Shown here piece by piece: positions 41,469 to 49,287 of a DNA stretch of 64,000 bases. Each line of letters starts with the position of its first letter. Position 1 is the stretch's first letter. The notes beneath the pieces were generated by a model that had not been told where the DNA came from, made no database searches, and saw nothing but the letters and a program-made list of their open reading frames with translations. The stretch covers positions 2,565,001 to 2,629,000 of the forward strand of contig NZ_CP146350.1 in the NCBI RefSeq assembly GCF_037055355.1, written 5' to 3'. The position numbers and the translations under genes were made by a program. The DNA is from Streptomyces sp. DG1A-41 (GTDB lineage: Bacteria; Actinomycetota; Actinomycetes; Streptomycetales; Streptomycetaceae).

Positions 41469-43559
41469 TCAGCGGTGCCGCTTGCGGCCACTCTTGCCGG
41501 CGGTGCGCCGACGCTTCCGGGCGCGGCCGACCCGGGCGGCGGGAGTACGCAATGCGCGGGCCGCGAGCTGCCCGAGCTCTTCGAGTCCGGCCCGGTCCGG
41601 GTGCGCGGAGTCCAGTGCGGCGGCAACCGCGTCCCTGGTATCGCGGCCCTGGGCACGCAGCACCTCCTCGGCGCCGTCCCCGCCGCCCGCCAGTTCCACG
41701 AGCTGGAGCAAGTTCTCTGCGATCAGCAGCAGATGCTCGGCATCGGTCATGTCCTCGGGGGACAGCAACTCATGGTGCGCCAGCGCGGTCAGCACGAGCG
41801 GCGCCAGCGCTGCGTCGCCGCGCAGCCCGCGCAGCAGCCGCTCGCCCTCGTCGTCCGGCAACGCCGTCAGCAGTACAGCGAGCATCGCCTGCGCACGCAC
41901 CCGGAAGGGCATGGACCGTACCGCTTCGACGAGTTGCCGCAGCGCGGCATCCCGCTCGCCGCGGGCCGCGATCCAGTCGGCCAGCTCCACGCGGGCGGCA
42001 TCCGGGTCGTAGTCGTCGGCGAGCACACCCAGCAGGCCGGCCGCCGACGCCTGGGCCAGCTCGCCGACCAGCGGTGCGTCCCGGCCGACCGCCAGCAGCC
42101 GCTGCCGTACCGCCCGGGTACCCAGCTCGGTGAGACGGAGGAGCTCCACCGGTCCGGCAGTCAGCTCCTCACGCAGACGGCGGTCACGCTCCTGTGCCGC
42201 CGGGTCCGGCGCCACCCCTGCGGCCCCCAGCAGCTCCGCGAGCTCCGGCGGCATGCCCTCGGGCAACTCGGGTTCAGCGGAAAGGTCGGCCTCGAGGAAC
42301 ACCGGATCTGCCATCCCCCACTCACGCTCGATCGCGCCCAGGTCCACCAGCGTGTCGAGCACCGTGCGCAGGTCCCGGTCGGCGTGCTCGAACCACATCC
42401 GGTGCTGGACGTCCGACCCGCCGTCCAACTGGAAGCGGACCCGGTAGGCCAGGTGAACGGAGTCACGCAGCCGCGGCCAGGGCATTGGATACGGCAAGCT
42501 GTAGAGCGTGTTCAGCACGTCCTCCAGCACGTCCTCGTACGCATCGAAGAGCATCGACTCGACGTGCCAGCCACTGCGCGCCCCGATCAGGGTTTGCCGC
42601 AACTCGAAACACGCCTCGAAAGCACGGAGCCACAGCTGAAGCGGATCGGTCAGCACCGGTCGGGCCCTGGCCACCGCATACAACCGCCCCTTGGCCACCC
42701 GGACCAGCCGCGCCTTCTTCGCCCACTCAACCAGCAGCCCCAGCCGCGGCAGATCGGCCGAAGAGCGCGCCCCCTCGGCCTTGTCGCCGGTACCCAGCAC
42801 GTCCACCAGCTCGCGGGCATCGGCCATCCGCAGCCGCCCCGCCGCCGTCACCGCGCGGCCGTCGCGCCCCGCCCACTCGGCGAGCCCGCGCAACTGCCCC
42901 ACGATCGTCGAGGCCTCGGCCCGTCGGCGCAGCTCGTCGTCCGGGGGCAGCACAACAGGCAGTTGCGGCTCGGCCCGAGCCACACTGGACGGAGCACGGC
43001 CGGTCAACCGCCGTTCCATGACCGTGTCCAGGGCCTGCTGGTCGTAGGCGACCTCCCCGCGCTGAGCACGCTCCGCGAACCGCTGCAACGCCGCCCCGTC
43101 CAGGACATCCACGCCCTGCTCGGCGGCTGTCATCGCCCAGAACTTCGCCAAACCCCAGCGGGTGCGGTCCGCCATCGCCGCCGGATACCGCTGCGCTGCA
43201 GCGTCGACCGCGGCGAGGGAGTCCTCAAGTGCGGGGCCCCGCGGATCCGCCAACTGCACGGCGTGAAGAAAGCGCAGCAGCGTACGCATTGTGCCCGGGG
43301 CGTCGCCGCGTTCCTCCCCGGGAAGCTCGGTGACCTTCTGGGGGAGCCAGGAGAGCAGCAGCTCCTCCACCTGCCGCGGCTCCCACAGCCCCAGCCGACC
43401 ATCCGCAGTCGCCCGGTGGCGGTAATCCAGCGCCGCCTCGGCCATGAACCCGTCCACCGGCAGCCCCTGCTCCCCGGCCCACCGGACCAGCCGGTCGACC
43501 AGCAGCCCGCACGCCGCCTCGAACTCCTCTTCGGCCCCGGCTTCGAACCGCATCCGCAT
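41469..43559 (-). CDS. Large conserved hypothetical protein
   Basis: A 696-residue, mostly helical and acidic protein ending in a very basic tail (RARKRRRTAGKSGRKRHR). I recognise no catalytic motif. Blocks such as VERADWIA-like ADWIAARGERDAALRQLVEA and HHELLSPEDMTDAEHLLLIA suggest helical repeats. Similar long proteins with a basic tail are common as chromosomal hypotheticals in Streptomyces. The basic end could contact nucleic acid. It is upstream of, and probably co-transcribed with, the UPF0158 gene. Confidence 0.65.
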   Translation of the reverse strand: MRMRFEAGAEEEFEAACGLLVDRLVRWAGEQGLPVDGFMAEAALDYRHRATADGRLGLWEPRQVEELLLSWLPQKVTELPGEERGDAPGTMRTLLRFLHAVQLADPRGPALEDSLAAVDAAAQRYPAAMADRTRWGLAKFWAMTAAEQGVDVLDGAALQRFAERAQRGEVAYDQQALDTVMERRLTGRAPSSVARAEPQLPVVLPPDDELRRRAEASTIVGQLRGLAEWAGRDGRAVTAAGRLRMADARELVDVLGTGDKAEGARSSADLPRLGLLVEWAKKARLVRVAKGRLYAVARARPVLTDPLQLWLRAFEACFELRQTLIGARSGWHVESMLFDAYEDVLEDVLNTLYSLPYPMPWPRLRDSVHLAYRVRFQLDGGSDVQHRMWFEHADRDLRTVLDTLVDLGAIEREWGMADPVFLEADLSAEPELPEGMPPELAELLGAAGVAPDPAAQERDRRLREELTAGPVELLRLTELGTRAVRQRLLAVGRDAPLVGELAQASAAGLLGVLADDYDPDAARVELADWIAARGERDAALRQLVEAVRSMPFRVRAQAMLAVLLTALPDDEGERLLRGLRGDAALAPLVLTALAHHELLSPEDMTDAEHLLLIAENLLQLVELAGGGDGAEEVLRAQGRDTRDAVAAALDSAHPDRAGLEELGQLAARALRTPAARVGRARKRRRTAGKSGRKRHR

Positions 43560-44100
43560 GAAAACCCGCCAAACCTGTCCTCAGCACTCCCTGCCGCGCC
43601 ACGCTACCGCCGAACCGCGACGCACAACGCCGCCGGGGACGAGCGGCCAGCTACCCCCAGGAGTACGGTCACGTGTTGTCGCGGCAGGACCACGTTTCGC
43701 TAATCCGATCAGCGAGCCGAGGGGGCGACGTCGGCACGCTTCAAGGCAACGGGGCGCCATGGAGGACCCGAGTGCGGAGGTATGCGAGGACCCTTTCCGC
43801 CGACTGGCGAGAGACCCACCGTCGGATGCCCGACCACCGAGACTGACCCAAGGGGCCGACTGCCGACGGATCGCCCGAGCCGAATGTGAGATCTGTCGGG
43901 ACCGGACAGTCCCCGCGATGCCGGTCGTTCCATCTGAGACCGGTGGATTTCACCCGTCGACACAGGGGCGGCGAGAGTCTCCTGATGGAGCGTCACGCAC
44001 GGCTGTACACCGGTTGTCCACCAGTACCCTTTGCGCCAGCGTGATCCATCCCCTATGAGCGGATAAAAGACCAGGTCAGAACCTTTGATCGTCGACCTCG
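43560..44100. other. Intergenic region with no supported gene
   Basis: Open frames exist on both strands here, but none has a plausible Shine-Dalgarno, family signature or consistent codon-position bias. I see no structured RNA. It leads into the tRNA-Thr fragments and is probably a junction between chromosomal and imported DNA. Confidence 0.5.
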
Positions 44101-44108
44101 TCACAGAA

Positions 44109-44140
44109 AACGAACCTCCGACCTACGCATTACGATGCGC
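44109..44140 (-). pseudogene. Short tRNA-Thr-like fragment (degenerate copy)
   Basis: On the minus strand this reads an anticodon-arm-like GCGCATCGTAATGCGTAGG, followed by a degenerate T-arm. It resembles the fragment at 44228-44273 but lacks one loop base and the acceptor end. Probably a relic attachment site. Confidence 0.5.
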
Positions 44141-44189
44141 AGACCACGAGTGCCGATTGGCCAGGATTCCAAGGCCAACGAATACAAGA

Positions 44190-44219
44190 AACCCCAGGTC
44201 AAAGGCCTGACCTGGGGTT
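44190..44219 (-). terminator. Terminator hairpin after tRNA-Thr fragment
   Basis: A perfect 12-base stem (AACCCCAGGTCA and TGACCTGGGGTT) with a 6-base loop, 8 bases beyond the tRNA acceptor end. This is the usual position of a tRNA terminator, so the 3' flank of the original tRNA gene is still here. Confidence 0.7.
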
Positions 44220-44227
44220 CACCACAG

Positions 44228-44273
44228 AGCCGCCTTCGGGATTCGAACCCGAGACCTACGCATTACGAGTGCA
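44228..44273 (-). pseudogene. 3' half of tRNA-Thr (CGT)
   Basis: On the minus strand this is an anticodon loop CTCGTAA (anticodon CGT) with stem, a variable region AGGTC, a T-arm TCGGGTTCGAATCCCGA and the 3' acceptor strand AGGCGGCT. The matching 5' acceptor strand and D-arm are absent on the right-hand side, so the gene is truncated. A 3' tRNA fragment next to its terminator is what a site-specific integration event leaves at its far end. Confidence 0.8.
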
Positions 44274-44493
44274 CCGGCCTCAGACCACGAACACTCCACC
44301 GCAGACCACGTCCCACCTCACGGCAGTTGCAAACGGTGGGGGTAGAGGGACAGCGTCGTGTCCCATCAATCCGAACCAGCGCAAAGGCATCACCCGGCCC
44401 TCTGTTCCAGGGACTTTCAGGGACTTTCAGCCCTGTCCGAGGGACTTCCGAGGGACTTTTCGCCGCCTGACGCGGCAAGCTACTGAAAGATCA

Positions 44494-44527
44494 GAAAGGG
44501 CCTCCGTCGCAGATCAGAGGCCCTTTC
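44494..44527. terminator. Hairpin, probable terminator
   Basis: An 11-base perfect inverted repeat (GAAAGGGCCTC and GAGGCCCTTTC) with a 12-base loop, 20 bases left of the rnpB-end duplicate. It may insulate the element end. Confidence 0.6.
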
Positions 44528-44546
44528 CAAGGCAAAGCCGCAGGTG

Positions 44547-44576
44547 GCGGCAGACGAGTCGGGCTGTACGCCGGGT
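44547..44576 (-). repeat. Duplicate of the rnpB 3' end (left attachment-like repeat)
   Basis: Thirty bases here match 63088-63117 at 28 positions, in the same orientation. In rnpB they are the 3' strand of the P1 helix and adjoining segment. Here the rest of the RNA gene is missing. This is the arrangement expected at the distal end of an element integrated into the 3' end of rnpB. Confidence 0.75.
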
Positions 44577-44682
44577 ATTCCTGGAGCACCTTTCTGACCT
44601 GCGGCTTTCCGGGATCGGACCGGCTGTGACCTGCAAGGACGGGTTGCAGAGGCGATCGGAGGCAGTCAGAGGAAACCGCTCT

Positions 44683-44704
44683 GATTCGACCCCGATTCGA
44701 CCCG
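44683..44704. repeat. Two 11-bp iterons GATTCGACCC(C/G)
   Basis: Two adjacent 11-base units, 107 bases inside the left rnpB-end copy. Three units of the same repeat lie 50 bases inside the right copy (63006-63038), in the same orientation. They are candidate recombinase or replication-protein arm sites. Confidence 0.65.
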
Positions 44705-44955
44705 AGCTGCTCGGAGCCAGTCGAGGCAATCGCCCTCTGTTCGGCCCCGAATCGGCCGAGGTCGGGGCGGTGTCGAACGGGTCAGGACTCCTCTGACGGC
44801 GCTCGGAATCGTTCTCGGTCGAGCCGCGATGGGGACGCCTGCCTCCGCTGCGGAGCCAGGCATACGAAGGCCTCCAGGACGGCCATCCTGGAGGCTTCGC
44901 CTGGCACCGATTGGAGGTCGGTTCCGGACACCACCCGTGGTTTTAGCGGGCCTGG

Positions 44956-46478
44956 GTGGCGTCCACGTCCTTGCGAGACGACCCCACAGTGCCACACCAC
45001 ACCCACCAGGCAGACCCATCCCGACGGACATTTCACCCGGGCGAGCGACTGGGCCTCTACAGGCTGCCCCCGGCCGCGGCTGACCTTGTTCTGCTCGGCG
45101 ACCTCACCGGCCGCTACGCGACGGGCAGCTACAGCAGGCTCGGCTCCGACGCCCGGACCGTAGTCCCGCGCCCAGAGCGTCAGGGCACGGCCGAGCACGG
45201 CCACCGGATCACCGCGGCCATCGCCTGCCACGTCGCCCGCGCCGGCGGAACCGTCGACGAGCTGACCCGGCTGCTGCTGCACCCCGACCACGAGGGCGGT
45301 CGGCACGCCCGGCACATCGCGCTGCGCTCCGGGCAGGCACGTGCTCTGGACTACATCCGCCGGGTGTGGGCCAGCGCCTCGGCGGTGGTGAGCAGCACGC
45401 GGGTGCTGGAATCGCGCCAGCAGGCGCACGAGGTTCTCGCCGCGCTGCGGGACCGGATCGAAACGACGCCCTGGCGCGGGGAGCGGGGGCGGACCGCACT
45501 GCGGGTGCTGCGGGCGCATCTGACCTTCGCCGAGATCGCTGGCGGCCCGCTGCACCACGCCAGTGAGCGGCAGACCGCCGAGGAAGCAGGCGTCTCCCGG
45601 ACGACACTCCGAGCCGTCTACGAGACGGTCCTCAAGCCACACGGTTGGCTGCGCCGCCTGCGAGTCGGCCATGGCCGAGAGAGCTCCACCTGGTACCTCG
45701 CCGACGGCAACGCCCCCGCATCGCTGTCTCGTTTCCGGACCACTCAGTACCCCCCGACCCGGCACTTGAGGAGTGGCCCACCCCTGAGACGGTCACGGCG
45801 GCCGACATCGATTCCACCGTCATCGGCCGCCTGATGGGCCACGACGCCTTCGCCCACCACGGCCTCGGCAGCTCCGCCCTCATGGTCATCGGCGCGCTGC
45901 ACGCCCGGTCGGCCCAGACCATTGGCGAGCTCGTCGGCTCGGCGTCGGTGTCCCGGGCCACCGCCTACCGGACCTTGCGCCGCCTGGCCGACCACGGCCT
46001 GGTGCACCACAGCGGAGAGACTTGGAGCCTCGTGCCTCGCGCGCTGGAGGGCTTCGGTGCCAGCCTGCCGGATGCGGTTTCCGGCCCGACCGCGCACCCG
46101 GCACAGGGCTGGGACGCGGTCGCCCGGCAGTACGGCACCACGGGCGTCGCGGCCCGGCGCAAGGCGCTGCACGCGGTCGAGCGCGCGGCTTACCGGGAGG
46201 CACTGGACCGGCTTGCGGAGCACCGCAGCAAGGCCGTGGTGATCATCCGCGACGGCCGCCAGGTCCTGATCCCAGCACCTCGCCCCGACGAGATCCCCTC
46301 TGCCTGGCACGCCCCGCGCGGGCGCGTGATCGACCCGGTCACGGGCCGCCCTGACGCCGAATGGCGCGTGGCCACCGACGGTCGGCTGATCCTCATCACC
46401 CCATCGGACCAGCGCAGTTACGACGAGCTGGCCACCGCCCATGCCGAAGCCCTCAGCGAATGGGAGTCCGCCGCATGA
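44956..46478 (+). CDS. Plasmid-type winged-helix protein, possible replication protein (frameshifted)
   Basis: A protein of about 500 residues after joining two frames at the five-C run 45713-45717 (adding one C gives NAPRIAVSFPDHS across the junction). The first part carries RQTAEEAGVSRTTLRAVYET, a helix-turn-helix; the second has ARSAQTIGELVGSASVSRATAYRTLRRL, a second winged helix of MarR/IclR style. Two such DNA-binding modules at the head of a cassette with ParA and ParB-like genes are typical of actinomycete plasmids, and a replication-initiation role is inferred. The exact start is uncertain (a GTG lies about 30 bases downstream). It overlaps the next gene by ATGA. Confidence 0.65.
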
Positions 46479-47047
46479 ACTCAGAGCCCCCAGTCACATC
46501 CGATGCGAGCGAGGCCGTGACGCCCGAGGCCCTGCGTAAGCAGTACGAGTCCGGTGCCACGGTCGACGAACTCGTCGCTACGAGTGGCCTGTCGTACGGC
46601 ACGGTTCTCAACCGGCTGCACGATGCCGGGACCGAGATGCGCACATCGTGGCAGACCCGTCGAATGCGCCAGGACCCTCAGGCACGCCAACGCCTCGCAA
46701 CGCATCTTCGCACCTTGTACGAGCAGCACGGCGCCACCCTCACCGAACTCGCTGCGGCTGCGGAAGGGACGAGGCGTGCCGCCCGGCGTCTGCTGATCGA
46801 GGCCGGCGGCAGCGTGCGCACAACGCAGCAGACGATGCGGATGCGCGCCGCAGCTCGGGCTGCTGACCGGCAGGAGCTCGCGCTGTCCCTGCGAGCGCGC
46901 TATGAGGCTGGCGCCACGGTCCCGGACCTCGCCAAGGAGTGCAACTACTCGGTCGCCACCGTGTACCGGCTCCTGCACCAGGCGGGCACCCGCAAGCGGC
47001 CCAAGCACAACCACGGCCCGGCCCGCACCCCGAGGAAGAGGTCATGA
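46475..47047 (+). CDS. Repeated helix-turn-helix protein
   Basis: This 190-residue protein contains three similar helix-turn-helix units. The first and last are LRKQYESGATVDELVATSGL and LRARYEAGATVPDLAKECNY; a middle unit has LRTLYEQHGATLTELAAAAE. Each unit is followed by a YGTVLNRL- or VATVYRLL-type recognition helix, as in resolvase-type HTH domains. Tandem HTH repeats suggest binding to iterated DNA sites, for example at a plasmid origin or partition locus. It overlaps neighbours on both sides by ATGA. Confidence 0.75.
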   Translation: MNSEPPVTSDASEAVTPEALRKQYESGATVDELVATSGLSYGTVLNRLHDAGTEMRTSWQTRRMRQDPQARQRLATHLRTLYEQHGATLTELAAAAEGTRRAARRLLIEAGGSVRTTQQTMRMRAAARAADRQELALSLRARYEAGATVPDLAKECNYSVATVYRLLHQAGTRKRPKHNHGPARTPRKRS

Positions 47048-47232
47048 GCGCGCCCGCAGATGTTCACGGCTGGGCCCCGCAGAACAAGGGACCGACGGTG
47101 CGCCATCCCGAACACGGCACGGCAGCACGGGCCCCGCCGCCGTCGGCCGACACCCGCCACCGAACGTCGGCCTTCTCGCCGACGCACATACGACAACGCA
47201 CCTTCCAGTTTCAGGAGATCAAGCACCCGTGA
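47044..47232 (+). CDS. Small hypothetical protein
   Basis: A 62-residue open frame that starts in an ATGA overlap with the HTH gene and ends overlapping the ParA start. Its position between coupled genes is the main support. The sequence (APADVHGWAPQNKGPTVRHP) shows no known motif and is rich in Pro, Ala and Arg. Confidence 0.4.
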   Translation: MSAPADVHGWAPQNKGPTVRHPEHGTAARAPPPSADTRHRTSAFSPTHIRQRTFQFQEIKHP

Positions 47233-47942
47233 GTGAGAACACTCGTATCAAGACCCTGGCGGCGGCCACAGCCCTCGAATGGGACGCCTTCGTGATCGTC
47301 GTCGGCATGCTCAAGGGCGGCACCGGCAAGACCACCTCGGCCTGGTTCATCGCCCTCTACTACGCCGTCGTCCTCGACCTGCCGACGCTGCTTCTGGACG
47401 CCGACGCCACCAGCCAGTCCGCCTACGACTGGTTCAAGGTCGCCCAGGCCCAGGGCTTCGAAATCCCCGAGAACCTGGTGGTCGAGCGGTACCCGTTCGA
47501 CGACATCGCCGAGTACATCCGTACCAAGCGCGCCGAGTTCGGCGCGATCGTGGTCGACGCCGGCGGCGGCAGCGCCCGCATCTTCCACGAGGCTGTCACC
47601 GAGGCGAACCTGCTGCTCGTCCCGGTCGCCCCCACCAAAATCGAGCGCCGCAAGCTCGTCGCCACCTTCGACGAGGCCGAGCGCGCCGCCGCCCGCAACG
47701 ACCGCGACGTCACCGCCCACGTGGTCCTCGTCAAGGCCGACGACCGCATCAGCCTGCCCCGCACCGCAAAGGACAAGCTGCGTCAGCCCGCCCAGGGCGA
47801 GGGCATCGGCCCGGACCGCGACGAACCCTTCCCGCTTGCCGAGACGACCATCCACTCCTGGGTGCACTACATGGAGGCCTTCGGCGAGATCCCCACCGAG
47901 CTGAGCGAGTACGCCGAACTGATGAAGGAGCTCACCGCATGA
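47229..47942 (+). CDS. parA: ParA-family partition ATPase
   Basis: A 237-residue deviant Walker ATPase. The P-loop is MLKGGTGKTT with the signature early lysine, and LLDADATSQS gives the A' aspartate region. AIVVDAGGGSARIFHEAV is the Walker B-like strand, followed by LLLVPVAPTKIE. It should drive DNA segregation together with the adjacent small binding protein. GTG 47229 overlaps the upstream frame and its TGA overlaps the next ATG (ATGA). Plasmid-type short ParA without an N-terminal HTH is the best match. Confidence 0.9.
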   Translation: MSENTRIKTLAAATALEWDAFVIVVGMLKGGTGKTTSAWFIALYYAVVLDLPTLLLDADATSQSAYDWFKVAQAQGFEIPENLVVERYPFDDIAEYIRTKRAEFGAIVVDAGGGSARIFHEAVTEANLLLVPVAPTKIERRKLVATFDEAERAAARNDRDVTAHVVLVKADDRISLPRTAKDKLRQPAQGEGIGPDRDEPFPLAETTIHSWVHYMEAFGEIPTELSEYAELMKELTA

Positions 47943-48786
47943 GCGAGCGCATGAAACCCCCCACTCGCCGCACCGGCCGCCCCCTCGGCGGGGCCAAGAA
48001 GGCGACTCCACCTCCCCCTCCCCCGGCCGCCGAGCTCACCCCCGAGCAGTACGCCGCCGAACAGGCCGCCGCCCAGAGCGAAGGCCGTCCCACTGCGAGC
48101 AAGGCGCAGGTTCAGCCCGCTCCTTCCGGCGTTCCCGCCGAGGCATCGGCGCACGGCCGGACCGATGCGGTGCCCGAAGTGGCGCAGACCTCAGCCCAGC
48201 CGACTGCCGAGGCGCCGAGCGGCCCGGTGCCGGAGCCGGCTGCCAGCCAGCCGACTCACCCGGCCGACTTCGCCCCCGAGGCGGGGACGAGGCAGGCGGG
48301 GTACCGGTGGAACGGCAGATGCCGCCTGTGGCCCCGGCTGCCGAACCCGCAGCACCTGCCCTCCAGCCCACGCAGCCGACCGAACCCATTGCGGAACACG
48401 GCTCGTTCGCGGCTCCTGGCGCAGTCTCGGGCGCTGAGGTGGCGCTTCGCCCTGCAGTTCCTCCGACGGCAGGCGGCAACGGGTTCCCGGTGAGGGCCGA
48501 TGTTGCACGGGCTCACCAGGAACAGGAAGCACAATCGCAGGCAGCGCCCAGCGAGGGAACACCATGGGCTCAGGGATCCGGCCGTCCCAAGGACATTCCT
48601 GAGACCGCCGTCCTTCTCAACCAGCGCATCATCGCGCGCGAGAGTCTCGACTCGTCGGTCCCCGCCGCGCTGAAGCTGAAGAAGCGGATCAAGCGCTTCG
48701 CGCTGGACAACGAACTCGATCACCTGCCCATCGGCGACATCGTCTCCGTTGCGCTGGACGAGTGGCTCACCGCCCGCGGGTTCTGA
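47939..48786 (+). CDS. ParB-like partition protein (frameshifted)
   Basis: About 282 residues after joining two frames near 48280-48300, a G-rich stretch. The N-terminal and central parts are a long Pro/Ala/Glu-rich linker. The C-terminal 65 residues (ETAVLLNQRIIARESLDSSV, KLKKRIKRFALDNELDHL, GDIVSVALDEWL) form a compact helical domain like the ribbon-helix-helix-type centromere-binding proteins. It is directly coupled to parA, so it is the likely partner. The small protein at 48913 repeats the same C-terminal domain. Confidence 0.65.
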
Positions 48787-48806
48787 TTCTGACTGCAGTG
48801 CACGAG

Positions 48807-48839
48807 GGGCGGCCGCCCCACGCTGGTGTGCGGCCGCCC
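48807..48839 (+). terminator. Terminator hairpin of the partition operon
   Basis: A perfect 10-base stem (GGGCGGCCGC and GCGGCCGCCC) with a 13-base loop, 20 bases after the ParB-like stop. No T-tract, as usual in Streptomyces. Confidence 0.65.
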
Positions 48840-48866
48840 GTCGCGCCGACTATTCCAATAGCCCAA

Positions 48867-48888
48867 TAGGCGGGTAGCTATCCGCCTA
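48867..48888. promoter_or_regulatory. Palindrome TAGGCGG-n8-CCGCCTA
   Basis: A perfect 7-base inverted repeat with an 8-base spacer, preceded by two CAATAG words, 25 bases before the small ParB-like gene. A candidate operator or centromere site for the adjacent partition proteins. Confidence 0.5.
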
Positions 48889-48912
48889 GCCGGACCGACC
48901 GGAGCAGCTCTA

Positions 48913-49224
48913 GTGCCTGATCACTCCCCCTATGCCCGCCGACTGCGGGAAATCGCTGACGCGCTCGACGCCGAGTTCCAGCCAAACGACGACGCTCTTA
49001 CGCCGCATCCGGACACCCTGAACGTCATCAAAGACCGGCACACCAAACGAGGGCAGCTCAACCACGCCGTCCCTGAAGTTCTTCAGTTCCAGCGCCGGAT
49101 CCGCCGCTGCAACGCCGACACCGACATCCCTCATGGTGACATCGTCGCTCTCGCACTTGACGCCTGGCTCCGCGCAAAGGGCTACCCACCGGACCTCAAA
49201 CCACCGGGGCCAGAAGCCCCTTAA
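48913..49224 (+). CDS. Small ParB-like paralogue
   Basis: A 103-residue protein starting with GTG. Its C-terminal half (VPEVLQFQRRIRRCNADTDI, HGDIVALALDAWLRAKGY) parallels the C-terminal domain of the upstream ParB-like protein. It lacks the Pro-rich linker. Separated from parAB by a terminator and palindrome, it may be an autonomous DNA-binding regulator of partition or copy number. Confidence 0.65.
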   Translation: MPDHSPYARRLREIADALDAEFQPNDDALTPHPDTLNVIKDRHTKRGQLNHAVPEVLQFQRRIRRCNADTDIPHGDIVALALDAWLRAKGYPPDLKPPGPEAP

Positions 49225-49287
49225 CCAGCCGTCTCGTTGCGGAAGCAACTGTGGCACCGTACATCACGGTGAGGGTGGCTCTGCCAA

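Noticed and set aside
40725..43703. A 992-residue plus-strand frame opposite the UPF0158 and large hypothetical genes
   Set aside because: Gln/Arg/His-rich antisense composition with no motif; the minus-strand genes show better codon bias.
43709..44104. Minus-strand open frame of 131 residues
   Set aside because: No Shine-Dalgarno, no motif, and it lies in a junction region with scrambled repeats.
44390..44470. Repeated GGGACTTTC and GAGGGACTT words as a possible CRISPR-like array
   Set aside because: Units are short, uneven and without spacers of constant length; no cas genes are nearby.
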